A DNA stretch of 64,000 bases from Polynucleobacter necessarius (GTDB lineage: Bacteria > Pseudomonadota > Gammaproteobacteria > Burkholderiales > Burkholderiaceae). Below are positions 19,745-30,082 of this stretch, one piece after another; the stretch's first letter is position 1; every line of letters begins with the position of its first letter. The DNA lies in assembly GCF_900096755.1 (NCBI RefSeq), contig NZ_LT615227.1, positions 1,602,539 to 1,666,538 on the forward strand. The letters run 5' to 3'. The position numbers and the translations under genes were made by a program. The notes beneath the pieces were generated by a model. The model was not told the origin of the DNA. It searched no databases and saw only the letters and a program-made list of their open reading frames with translations.

Positions 19745-20741
19745 ATGATTCATCACGATTTAAAGAGCCTTATCCGCTCTCGCCTATTGGTTTGCATCGC
19801 CTTAGCAATGAGCACCTTAACATTTTCGCAAGCCGCTATTGCTCAAGCAAACTGGCCCGATAAACCGATCAAACTCATCGTTGGCGGCTCCGACGCTATT
19901 GCACGCGTCATTGCAATCAACCTCTCTCAAATGTGGGGTCAACAAGTTGTTATTGATAATCGCGGCGGTGCAGCTGGAACGATTGCGGCTGATCTTGTAG
20001 CCAAATCTCCTGCCGATGGATACACGTTAGGCTTAGCTCACGTCAATGCAATGTCCATCCATTCCGGCCTTAGGACAAAAAATGTCCTATAACGCCAGCA
20101 CGGACTTTACACCCATCGTTCTATTGGGAATTACACCAAACATTCTGATTGCCAATGTCGATGCACCCGCTAAAAATGTAAAAGATCTCGTTGCCTACAT
20201 GAAACAGAACCCAGGCAAGGTGACTTTTGGCTCAGCCGGCAATGGCAGCACACAACACCTGGCCTATGAACTCTTTATGCATATGGCTGGTACACAGGCT
20301 TTACATATCCCTTACAAAGGTAGCAGTCCCGTATTAGTAGATCTGATGGCCGGTCACATTAACTACACCTTTGAAACCATGGGTGCAGCAACGCCCCATA
20401 TTCAAAGCGGCAAAGTTATTCCAATGGCACAAACTCGTACAAAACGCTCACCAGCTTACCCGAACGTGCCAACCATGGAGCAATTGGGTTATGTTGGTTT
20501 TGAAGCTACCGCTTGGTACGGCTTGATGGGTCCCGCAAAATTAGATCCAAAAATAGTGGACAAAATTAACGCTGACGTAAATACCGTTCTACGTAAACCT
20601 GAAATCCAAGCCAAATTGGCCGAGGTTAGCGCAGAAGACGGTGGCGGCACACCGGCAGCCTTTAGTAAGTTCATCACCAAAGATCGCAATCAGTGGGCGA
20701 AGTTGGCGAAGGATGCAAAACTCCAGGTGGCCCTCAATTAA
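19745..20741 (+). pseudogene. Bug/TctC family tripartite tricarboxylate receptor, frameshifted
   Basis: Periplasmic substrate-binding protein of the Bug family. The first frame has a signal peptide (SQAAIAQANWPDKPIKLIVG) and runs to NAMSIH. The second frame continues IPALGQKMSYNASTDFTPIV to the end (stop 20741). The shift is at about 20060 (CATTCCGG) and fits one inserted T. In the first frame the usual loop of the type FPPGGGSDA after LIVG is shortened to GGSDA, suggesting an additional small in-frame deletion at the ligand site. No TctAB membrane genes are nearby, which is normal for Bug proteins. Confidence 0.88.
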
Positions 20742-20771
20742 TTACTGAGCAGTTAATTCGTTGCACACAAT

Positions 20772-20799
20772 AAAAAAGGACTTCTTCAAGTCCTTTTTT
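20772..20799. terminator. bidirectional terminator between convergent genes
   Basis: Stem AAAAAAGGACTT / AAGTCCTTTTTT with loop CTTC (20784-20787). It has a T-run on either strand. It sits between the convergent Bug receptor and alkyl sulfatase pseudogenes. Confidence 0.9.
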
Positions 20800-20842
20800 A
20801 TTTCTTTCTTAACCTTCTCAATCAACCTTCCTATTCAAGCCC

Positions 20843-22748
20843 TTACTCTCCAGCAGTAATTGCCAATTCTTGGGCAGTAAATGGATCTTGTGGTTTTGTA
20901 TTGACCGGTTTTGGTATCTGCTTAGACTTAGTACCTGGCATTAACTCAAAGTCCGGCTTAAATACAGTGAGAGCACTCTTGAGTTGGTCAAAAGCTTTGC
21001 GATCACCATCAAACTTCGCCTTACCCTCAGCCTGCAATTGCTCAAAGGTTGTTTGACCGCCCATCACTCGCTCTAAATCACTGCGATGCCGAGTTATAGA
21101 TAGCGTTGGATTCTTGGCTTGCTGACCTTTAATATTGGTCAACGCAGAATTGCTCATCTCCACAATAAACTTTTCACCGTTATCCGGGGTAGATAAATTA
21201 ATTGTGAAGTTCATACCGGCAGCCTTCTTGCTATCCAAGCTGATTCCCAATGAATTGAGCCATAACTCCGTGTTCATCGCTTTAATCATGTCAGGGCCAT
21301 TTGATTTTGGCGATGCGCCTGTTGGCATACCGTGGCGTAGTTCATAGGCAGCACCCAAGAAGCTATTGCGCATACTGGGGCTTTCCTTTTGATAGCCAAT
21401 TTGCTCAAAGATATCTGCCAGTAAGTCTTTAGCGGCAGTATTGTCAGGTTGTGCGTAAACCAGCTTATTCACAATCTCCATTGCTTCGCGATACTTACCT
21501 TGCCTGTAAAGCTCTCTGCCTTTGGCGAGAATCTTTCCAGATCCACCCATCATCTCTACATATAAAGGGGCAGAATCTCTAGGCGATAGCGGCGCCAAGG
21601 TTGCAGGGTTTGCATCCCAATAGCCAAGATAACGGTTAATGACGGCGCGACTGTTGTGCTCTTCTAAGCCGTGATAGCTATGAGCCGCCCATTGCTTCTT
21701 GAGACTGTCTGGTTGCTTATAGACGTTCTGAATCTCATTAATCGTGACGCCATTCATTGTTAGCCAAATGCAAAACTTCGTTGTGTAAATGTGCATAACT
21801 ATCTCTTTGGGTGCGCATTACTTCCTGAATGCGCTCATTACCCCAGCGTGGCCAGCTATGTGACGCAAACATAACTTCACTTTGTGTGCCATAACGATAT
21901 AAAGCATTGTTGATGTTTTTAGACCAAGCGAGAGAGTCTCACACCAAGGCACCACGCAAGGTGTAGATATTGTGAATCGTCGCAGTAATGTTTTCAGCAG
22001 CCCAAAATGCTTTAAATTGCGGGAAATAGGTATTCATCTCCGCAGGCGCTTCTGTACCAGGCGTGTTCTGGAACTCCATCTCCACGCCATCGACGTTCAT
22101 AGTGTCGTATGGCTGAGTAATATAAACGTTAGGCTCGATTAAGCCTAGATTACCGGCCGCTGTATTTTTACCAATTGACTGGTCAACGTGACCAAATGGG
22201 CTGCGGGGTAATAAGACGCCATATTGAAAATACATGCGACGGGTCATGGCATTGCCAGCATATACATTCTCAGCCACGGCATGGTCCATAAAACCGATAG
22301 GCGCAATAACTTTGACTTTGCCACTTTTTACATCCGCCTCATCCACTACGCCTCGCACACCACCGAAGTGATCCCCATGTGAATGTGAATACACCACTGC
22401 AACCACTGGTCGCTCGCCTAATTTTTCATTTACAAGCTCAAGTGCTGCGCGAGCAGTTTCTTTAGCAGTCAATGGATCAAATACGATCCATCCAGAATTC
22501 GTTTTGATAAAGCTAATATTGGCCAAGTCAAAGCCGCGAACTTGATAGATCTTTCCTGGCACCACTTCATAAAGGCCATAGCCCATATTCAGAATAGCCT
22601 GACGTTGCAACGAAGGATGCACGCTATCAAAATCTTTGCCCTGCATTGCGCCTGGATCAGCGATAACACCGCCCCCACCAGCAGCCATCAAAAGCCCAGA
22701 AGAAAGCAATGAAGCTGCCAATGCAATTTGAGTAAGCCTGATATTCAT
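20843..22748 (-). pseudogene. SdsA-type alkyl sulfatase (metallo-beta-lactamase fold), multiply disrupted
   Basis: The N-terminal frame (21939-22748) has a signal peptide and the zinc motif YSHSHGDHFGG, ending at GALV. A TGA (probably from CGA) at 21938-21940 region, then an indel, moves reading to another frame encoding [21 protein letters not shown] 4-base insertion near AACAATGAATGG (about 21760) moves it again to the last frame (20843-21796), which holds the dimerisation helices and the SCP2-like C-terminal domain (GMNFTINLSTPDNGEKFIVE). The intact enzyme would release sulfate from long-chain alkyl sulfates in the periplasm. At least three lesions. Confidence 0.88.
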
Positions 22749-22852
22749 CTAAATATTCCTAAAAAAGTACTTAATACTTTGAATGATATGTTTGGATGCT
22801 TCAATGGCAATTAGCTTAAGAGCTAATAGATAGTTGCAACTGTAGATTAAAA

Positions 22853-24296
22853 CTAGATTGCTTTAGACGCAACAGGAAGTTGGATGATGAATCTTGCACC
22901 AGTTGGCAGATTGGGTTCGTAATGAATCGTTCCACCATGGCGCATGACGATGTGCTTGCATAACCAAAGCCCTAATAAACCCATGCCCTTCTTCTGACTA
23001 TCAGCTAAGAGTTCAAATAAATTGGCCTGAGCCTGCAAAGGAACACCGTCGCCATTATCAGCAATTCCACGCCGGACTCGGTGAAGCGCCCTTCAATCAC
23101 AATTTCTTTGGCGGCCTGCTTAGAGCTTGCTAAGGCCTGAATAGCGTTATTGAGTAAATTCAATAGCACTTGTTGAATCTCGCTACGATTTGTTTGCACA
23201 ACAAGGTTTGATGGAAGCAATTGCCTCACTTTTATTTGCTTTGAAACAATCTCCGGCCTTGCAATACTCAGCACGTCATTAATTAAAAGACTTAAATCGA
23301 CGTTAGCACTTTCAATGCGCTCGTCTGCAAAAACAGATCTTAGGGTGCGAATAATATTAGCCGCGCGTTGATTGTCGACAAGCAAGGTATTTAAGACCTC
23401 TTCCTGGAGCTTAGGGTCCATCTGACCATCGGCTAATTTCTTTTGTAAAAACTGGATATTTAAGCTGCTCGCCCCCAAGGGCTGATTTAACTCATGGGCA
23501 ATAGAAGCTGACAAAGCCCCGGTAGCCGCTGTCTTGTTGGCTTTTAACAATGAGTTGATGAGGTTTTCACGCTCTTGCAGTAGCGCCCTAATCTCTTGGT
23601 TCTCCGTTTTAGATTGAGCATTACTAACTGCTATACGCTCTGCCCAATAACCGCCGATGGCAATGTAGGGCAAAGCATTCTTGACCAGCTGCGTAATCGT
23701 AAAGAGAATCAATATCTGAGGGATTTGCTCTACTTCACGTATGGCCAGCGAGGAAATAATGAGAATTGCCAGACGCCCCATTGCAAAAAACAACTCTCCA
23801 GTGCTGGCGAATTGCAAATACAGCAATTGCCGCGATGGAGACTCTTTTCGTTTTGTCTTTAATTCAATAATTTACCAGGCATATAGGATGCTAGTAAGAA
23901 TGCACATAAATGCAGTGCGAATTTCAAAATTGGAATGAATACGTAACAATTCAAGAGTAATTGCAAAAAGGACTGCGGAAGCTATAAAAAAATAATGGTG
24001 ATCTTCTTAGAGATCTCTCGATTTAGAGACCTACAGAAGAGACCTTGCAAAATGGCGGCAATATAAAATAGCGAATTTGCAATAGTGAAATTAAATTCTG
24101 GTTTAGCAACGTCTGTAATAGTGACAATGCCCGCTCCAAAAATAATGAGCGCAAGAATGCTCGTTAACAGCGACCCCATCCAATAAGGGCTCGGCCTAAC
24201 GGATCCCTGGGAGCGGTAATAGTGATAAACACCCAGGAACAAGCCCGCCTGAATAATGGCCAGAATGAAAAAGTACAGGGCGTTCAAGATCTTCAT
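22853..24296 (-). pseudogene. membrane sensor histidine kinase, multiply frameshifted
   Basis: The N-terminal frame 23982-24296 encodes three to four TM helices. The middle frame 23005-23826 encodes further TM helices, a coiled linker, and the HisKA box ASIAHELNQPLGA with the phospho-acceptor His, then the N box LLNLLNNAIQAL. The last frame 22853-23038 encodes the G-box region (GLWLCKHIVMRHGG). Breaks are near 23830-23980 and 23035-23060. The architecture matches the kinase at 59471-60915, so they are likely paralogues. No response regulator is adjacent. Confidence 0.85.
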
Positions 24297-24336
24297 GGCT
24301 ATATCGTAACTCGACGGACATGATTAGCTAAAATTC

Positions 24337-25296
24337 ATGCCAATGCATTTTTATCTATCCCGACTTCTCTTTTCTTGCGCTGTGCTGATGGGCATCACCC
24401 TGGGAGAGGCTTATGCCCAATCTGCCCCCTACAACGCGGCAAATAACTACCTTAAGAAAAGAGCGGATGCCTTTATGACGATTACAGGCTATTCGTTGAC
24501 GCCTGATGTCACCACTGGATCGCTCTCTATACGCAATAACGGCGGCGATAACTCTGATTTGCAAATGATCTCTTTGGGTGGCGGTGACCGTATAAGCGCC
24601 AATTTCCCCCTTTACCTTGAGGGAACCATGACAATCAATCGATACAATCCAAACTTTAGTGATGGCATTGGGAATAGCTCGGTTACCGTTCCCGTCCACT
24701 GGAACAGCATCACTGGTACGGGTGGTATCGGCTGGGACTTCCCTATTACCAATGAATTGCGTTTTAGACCTATTGCCAACGTGATGCTAGGTCACTTAGA
24801 GAGCGATATATCAATTGCCTCACGAGTGATCCAAAATCGCACTGGCGTTGATATGCAATTTTTGAATGGTGGCCGCATGAACTCATATGGCCTTGGTGGT
24901 TCGGTCATGCTGGATTATGAAAACTACAAGCCTGATCAAGAAATTGATATTGAATTGCGCTACACCAATATTCCAGTGCAAACATTTGATTCATCTACAG
25001 CGGTTAAAGGATCCGCAGACTCTCAAAGTGCTGCAATCTGGGCTCGCAGTCGTGTTCCAACACCAATCACTCTTTTGGATCGGCCATTAAGAGCGGTGTT
25101 TGAATTAGCTCATACGGAATTTCTGGGGGATCTCCGTGGTGCACTAGGCTTTAATTCACTCTCATCTGTCGGCACTGGCATTGAGTTGGATCGAAGTGCA
25201 TCTGATCCGATATTTACTAGAATTCGCGTAGTGTTCCGCTACCAATTTGGTCAAAACGTACACGGCACCTCTATAGGTTTAGCCGCAAGCTTCTAA
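24337..25296 (+). CDS. outer-membrane beta-barrel protein of unknown function
   Basis: 319 aa with a signal peptide (cut after AYAQ, about residue 30). The mature part has alternating hydrophobic and polar residues, Gly/Asn-rich turns and a C-terminal Phe (TSIGLAASF), the mark of Bam-inserted barrels. I do not recognise a specific family. It resembles autotransporter-like or solitary barrel proteins. It starts 41 bases from the divergent histidine kinase pseudogene. It is the only protein gene between 19.7 and 31.2 kb without a visible lesion. ATG 24337 and ATG 24343 are both possible starts. Confidence 0.7.
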   Translation: MPMHFYLSRLLFSCAVLMGITLGEAYAQSAPYNAANNYLKKRADAFMTITGYSLTPDVTTGSLSIRNNGGDNSDLQMISLGGGDRISANFPLYLEGTMTINRYNPNFSDGIGNSSVTVPVHWNSITGTGGIGWDFPITNELRFRPIANVMLGHLESDISIASRVIQNRTGVDMQFLNGGRMNSYGLGGSVMLDYENYKPDQEIDIELRYTNIPVQTFDSSTAVKGSADSQSAAIWARSRVPTPITLLDRPLRAVFELAHTEFLGDLRGALGFNSLSSVGTGIELDRSASDPIFTRIRVVFRYQFGQNVHGTSIGLAASF

Positions 25297-25297
25297 T

Positions 25298-25319
25298 AAA
25301 AAACCACCCGAAGGTGGTT
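25298..25319 (-). terminator. terminator of the sulfatase/FGE gene row
   Basis: Hairpin AACCACC (25302-25308) / GGTGGTT (25313-25319) with loop CGAA. The T-run is on the minus strand (A-run 25298-25303). It ends the minus-strand row that begins with the sulfatases near 29.8 kb. A nearly identical hairpin ends tRNA-Ser at 29919-29936. Confidence 0.8.
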
Positions 25320-25331
25320 AGCAGAGCTTCA

Positions 25332-26454
25332 TCAGGCATAACCCATTTGCGGTAAGACGTCCTTTACCAAGCGAAATCCTAAATGCGACATTGGGCTATA
25401 AGGATCGGCGCCTCGCCGAGCGCTAGGACGATAAGACTGGCAGTAGTCTTCATTACATAAGAACGAGCCTCCACGCACTACACGTTTAGGCACATTAGCT
25501 GGAGCGGAGCGCTAGAGTCACCTGGTCCTTTTGGATCATTAATAACGCTATTGCCGAATTCTTTAGCCTGCATTGCAAAATAATCCTTGCGATACCAATC
25601 AGCAACCCATTGCCATGCATTGCCAGTCATATCAAACAGGCCATACCCATTCTGAGGATAGGTTCCAACCGCACTTGTACCAATAGACCAGCCTTTGGAC
25701 TCACTACCGGAAATGCCTGTTTTTTGACATCCCAAATATTGGCTGGCAATTTACCATCTTGCTCTAACTGATCGCCCCACACATACGTCGCTTGATTCAA
25801 TCCTCCGCGTCCTCCGCGCGCGGCAAATTCCCACTCAGCTTCAGTAGGTATACGCTTGCCCACCCACTTTGCATAAGCCAAGACATCTTCATAGCTCACC
25901 TGCACTACTGGGTGGTCACCCTTACCGTCGATATTGCTTTGGGGGCCGGTCGGATGGCGCCAATTCGCGCCCGGAACATATGCCCACCACTGCGAGTAGT
26001 CATTGAGATTAACCTTCGCTTTGGTGCCAACAAAAACCATTGCACCTGGAACAAAAACCGAGGCTGGCGGCTTAGGTGTACCAGGTGGCAACTGCACACG
26101 AATGGTTTCCCAATCCGGAACTTGCTCTGCCGTAGTTTTGTATTTAGTAGCTTTTACAAATTGTGCAAATTGGTCATTTGTGACATGGGTAGCGTCCATC
26201 CAAAATCCGGCCACCCTCACTTTATGCGTTGGTTTCTCATTGGCCTGCGCCTTCTGGTGATCGCTTCCCATCAGAAATTCACCGCCAGGAACCCAGGCCA
26301 TGCCTTTAGGTCCATTTGCCCCATCGCCCAAGATTATTTGCGGAGCTGCCTGTTGAGGTTTTGCAGAAAATGTATTCCAGGCTAAATATGCACCAATTGT
26401 GATTGCCGCTAGTAAAGCTGCATACAGGAAACGATAGTGAAATCTTTTCATCAA
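25332..26454 (-). pseudogene. formylglycine-generating enzyme (SUMF1 family), frameshifted
   Basis: The N-terminal frame (25627-26454) has a membrane anchor or signal segment (RFLYAALLAAITIGAYLAW) and the FGE start PGGEFLMGSD, up to WDVKKQAFPVV. A second frame (25478-25735) gives GYGLFDMTGNAWQWVADWY. A third, up to the stop at 25332, gives RGGSFLCNEDYCQSYRPSAR and HLGFRLV. Its C-x4-C matches the two catalytic cysteines of aerobic FGE. Shifts are at about 25695-25715 and about 25490-25505. The enzyme would convert the active-site Cys of the neighbouring sulfatases to formylglycine. The start ATG 26454 follows the upstream gene by one base, so the genes were an operon. Confidence 0.88.
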
Positions 26455-26455
26455 A

Positions 26456-27371
26456 TCACTTTCCTAGAGGAATGCTGACAGTTGCAATAGTCGCATAGTC
26501 TTCGACCCGATTTTGAGCCCAGAACTCTTTATAGGCCCGAACATTAATATAGGCCTGCTTGGCCCCAATATTAAACAGATATCCGATCTGTGGACCAACA
26601 GCAGACACGCGTGATTTAAAGGCGCCATCGTTATCTCCGCTGCCAGTATCTGCAGTTAATTGATAGTAAACATAACCCGCAATACCAACTTACCAGCTTT
26701 GAGATACAAATTGTGAAATAGACCAATCTAAGTGTGAGTCAATACCGTTTTTGTAATTGGTTTGATTGTTTTGCCAGTTATACGTCGCACCAAAGATGCC
26801 AGAAAACTCAAGGCCAGTGGTATTGTTTAAATAGGTATATCCATCGCCGCATGCCCGATACCGATACTAGATAAACTCGTTGGGCTATAGGTGCCAACGG
26901 GAATATCGCCAGTGATATAGGTTTTGAAATTGTTATTTCCCTTATTCCAGGTCAGGCTTGCTAGCGGATAAATATTGGTACTTCCGTTACTGGTATTCGA
27001 GCGATTCAATTGCGCATTTGGATTGGTAACACTAACTGATGCCGTTGTGGTGTTTGTACCAGGCCCCCAACCTAAACCAACATAAGGCTGGCCACCAAGC
27101 ACCTTTTCCTCTGCGACATATCCAAGCTGAATCAACATAAAAGATTCTCTTGCGCTCAATCCAGCATTCACACTTTGTCCGTGTTGGAATGTTTTGGATT
27201 TATCTGCGCTACCGCTATAGGAGTATGGCATTGCCACCAGAGACCAGCCAGTAGCCATAGGAACGGCCGCCATACTGGCGTATTGGCCTGAGCCATTATC
27301 GGCAATAGCGATAGCATTACGAGAAAAAAGGACTCGAACAATACATGTTGAGTCCTTTTGGGTTTATTCAT
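26456..27371 (-). pseudogene. MetA-pathway-type outer-membrane protein, frameshifted
   Basis: The N-terminal frame (27168-27371) begins with a signal peptide (SFFLVMLSLLPIMAQAN). The middle frame 26827-27273 gives GLSARESFMLIQLGYVAEEK to GIGHAAMDIPI. Later frames give YTYLNNTTGLEFSGIFGATY and EDYATIATVSIPLGK, ending at 26456. This looks like the Phenol_MetA_deg family of outer-membrane channels. There are at least three lesions: near 27250-27270, near 26830-26845, and an in-frame TAA at about 26690. It may have taken up sulfated substrates for the sulfatases encoded in the same row. That role is inferred only from context. Confidence 0.78.
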
Positions 27372-27408
27372 TCTATTTAATTCGTGAATTCAATTGAGGA
27401 TAAAACTT

Positions 27409-28971
27409 CTATTTTCCTAATGGCTGTGAAAAATTAGTCGCATTAGAAGGTGGCGGATTAGGGAATTTTTTAACAGACGCCAAATACTCCTGAACCACTT
27501 TAAAGATTGGCTCTGCAGTCCATCCGTAATGGGTCATTTGTAGATCTTCGTGTGGATCCATTTCAATATTGTAGAACTTTGGATAGTACATCGGTGCAGC
27601 ATTCGCATAGATACCGCCAACCATCTGTTGCCCAGTACCTGTTCGTGCCATGTCTTTGAAATAGTATCTCCACTGCTTCCAGCGCCCAGCCACTAAATCA
27701 GGACCAATAAAGGTAAGCAAAGATTCGCGATTGCCTGCGGTACTTTTTCCATTCAGCACATCTATCTGATTAACTCCATCAATGGCGCGATCTGACGGCA
27801 GCTTTGCACCCAGAATATTGGCAAAGGTCGGCATAAAGCCCATGGTTGAGAACATGGCATACGAAGTGCTTCCTGGTGCTATATGACCAGGCCAACGAAT
27901 AATGCAGAAGGTACACGAACAGCACCCTCAGTAGGCTCACCGAGATCGCCGCGAAACGGACCGTTCGATCCCATGTCTGGCGCGCCCAAGCCCAGACGAT
28001 CCCAATTCATAAAGTATTGGCCGGTGCCACCATTGTCAGACGCAAATACAAGAATAGTGTTGTCCTCTATATTCATTTCTTTGAGGGCATCCATTACCTG
28101 TCCAACGTGATAATCGCCTTCCATCATCTTGTCTCCATACTGACCAATGCGAGACTTTCCAGCAAACTGCTTTGATGGGAGGTTCGGTGAATGCCCCATT
28201 GAAAATGGGAGATAAAGGAAGAATGGTTTGCCAGCTGCATTTTGCTGCTTCATGAATGCAATCGACTTATCAGTGAGCTCATTGTCAATTTCTGCACGCA
28301 CTGCCAGCCATGGTGTATGGCTTCACATGTTCTAGCAGTCCATTTCCCTTTTGCTGATTTATCCACGGACCTTTGTCATAAAGAACTTTCTCAGGAGCAT
28401 TTCCAAACGAGTGTGTTTGCATTGCCATTTGCACATATGCAGCAGAATCCCAAGAGGTATCTGGAGGGATTCCATAGTACTGATCAAAGCCATGAGCACC
28501 TGGCAGGCTTTGAGGCGCACCTCCAAGATGCCACTTACCAAAGATAGCTGTCGCATAACCTGCATCCTTAAATAGCTGGCCCATTGTGTAGGCCTTACTA
28601 GAAAGAGTGTTGAGCGTCCCGGGCTCAGCAACGAGTGACAAACCATTGCGAATCGAGTATTGCCCAGTCATCAATGCAGCGCGTGATGGTGTGCAAGCAG
28701 GCTCAACCAAATATTGAGTGAGTCGCAATCCACTTTTAGCCAATTCATCTGCACGTGGTGTAGGCGCACCTCGTAACTCACCGCCTCCATAAGAACCCAG
28801 ATCCCCATATCCAACGTTATCCGCCAATATGAATACAACATTTGGTTTCTTTTGATTTGGGGTTGAAGTAGATTGGGCGAATGCAGCCGGCACAACCATC
28901 GTGGCAGACAAAACTCCAATAAGAATGCGTTTAAATAGCATTGCTGTTCTCTTCACTTTAAATTCAATCAT
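27409..28971 (-). pseudogene. Cys-type arylsulfatase, frameshifted
   Basis: Type I sulfatase in three frames. 28285-28971: signal peptide and the active-site motif VEPACTPSRAALMTGQY, whose Cys would be oxidised to formylglycine. 27879-28301: IEDNTILVFASDNGGTG with metal-binding Asp/Asn. 27409-27855: the C-terminal subdomain. Breaks are near 28290-28310 and near 27860-27895. All catalytic parts are still readable across frames, so the decay is recent. The gene overlaps the second sulfatase by 8 bases and forms a row with the outer-membrane protein and FGE. Confidence 0.9.
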
Positions 28972-29799
28972 TAATTAGAGATGCCTGCTTTTTAGGGTAG
29001 TCCTTAAAGTCCTCACCTACTTTGATATTGGGGTACTCTTTAATACTCTTCTCATAGCCATCAATCCATTTGAAATTCATGGCATAAACCCAACCTAGAG
29101 TCAGATCCGTGTACATAAGATTGTTATCTTCATGCGGATCGCTACTCAAGTCATAAATCATCGGAATCTGCGGCTTCACATAAGGCTTACCAATTGACTC
29201 AGGAGATTCTGCGTAGCGGAAGATCGTTTTATAGATTTTCCACTTAATCGACATCAACTCACCATCAATACCAAAGAATGGATATAAATCGCGGCCAGTC
29301 GTTTTACTCTTACCTAACATGAAATTCGAAGCATCCACGCCATCGATCGGTCTATCCTTTGGCACCAAATTGGATGAGCCGACCATGCCAGCGATTGTTG
29401 GCATCCAATCCACTGCAGCAAACATTTCCTCAGTAACGACGCCAGATGGAACATGACCCGGCCAACGAATCATTGCAGGCACGCGCATACTTCCTTCAAA
29501 CGGCGTGCTGAAAAAATTACCGCGAAATGGCCCATTAGTCGCCCCACCAACTTGAGGACTTGCACCGCCGCCAGCATTATCACTACTGAAAATGAAGATG
29601 GTGTTGTCTTCAACACCAGCATCCTTTACCGCCTGCATTACCTGTCCAACGCGATAATCCATCTCTGCAACTAAATCCGCAAAGAGACCGCCGCGAGCGG
29701 TAGACACTTTAAAGAAAAGTTTGGATTAGCCATTGGCAGCTCATGCATAAATGAAATGGACAATATTCCAATCAGGATTTTCTTCAAGAACATCGCCAT
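28964..29799 (-). pseudogene. second arylsulfatase, active-site domain deleted
   Basis: The start ATG 29799 gives MAMFLKKILIGILSIS, a signal peptide, and then directly FMHELPMANPNFSLK, which in sulfatases lies far downstream. About 200 residues, including the CxPSR catalytic motif, are missing (estimate by alignment to the sulfatase next door). A further indel near 29700 leads to the C-terminal frame (STARGGLFADLVAEMDYRVG, IFIFSSDNAGGG) ending at 28964. The deletion cannot be repaired by a single base change. No activity is possible. Confidence 0.88.
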
Positions 29800-29912
29800 C
29801 TCCACTTTGTAATGTTTTTATACTCAGCCCGCACCGCTTATCTGCAAGCTGCTTTGAGGCGCTTGATTTGCCTAAGCTAAGAAATCATACTGCAATCAAT
29901 AACGATAACCAA

Positions 29913-29936
29913 TAAAAAAACCACCCGCAGGTGGTT
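29913..29936 (-). terminator. terminator behind tRNA-Ser
   Basis: Stem AACCACC (29919-29925) / GGTGGTT (29930-29936), loop CGCA, with a run of seven T on the minus strand. It lies 10 bases from the tRNA 3' end and is nearly identical to the hairpin at 25302-25319. Confidence 0.85.
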
Positions 29937-29945
29937 AGTAGAATT

Positions 29946-30035
29946 TGGCGGAAGAGGTGAGATTCGAACTCACGGAGGACTTTCATCCTCGCCAGTTTTC
30001 AAGACTGGTGCATTCAACCGCTCTGCCACTCTTCC
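29946..30035 (-). tRNA. tRNA-Ser (anticodon TGA)
   Basis: 90 bases including encoded CCA (plus 29946-29948). Acceptor stem GGAAGAG / CTCTTCC. The anticodon arm CCAGT-CTTGAAA-ACTGG gives anticodon TGA. The long variable arm GAGGATGAAAGTCCTC is typical of serine tRNA. The T-arm carries GTTCGAATC. It appears functional. Confidence 0.97.
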
Positions 30036-30054
30036 ATTTCCACTCTTCCATTTC
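30027..30054. repeat. 14-bp tandem duplication at the tRNA-Ser 5' end
   Basis: CACTCTTCCATTTC occurs twice in direct succession (30027-30040 and 30041-30054). The first copy contains the first bases of tRNA-Ser. No integrase or phage gene is nearby, so slippage is more likely than an attachment site. Confidence 0.8.
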
Positions 30055-30082
30055 TTGAATCCGATTCGATTCAAGCCCTAGA

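Noticed and set aside
25792..26385. 197-codon plus-strand frame opposite the FGE pseudogene
   Set aside because: Antisense to a recognisable FGE sequence, with no domain or promoter.
30027..30054. Phage or island attachment site at tRNA-Ser
   Set aside because: Only a short tandem duplication is seen. There is no integrase, no distant second copy and no foreign gene block.
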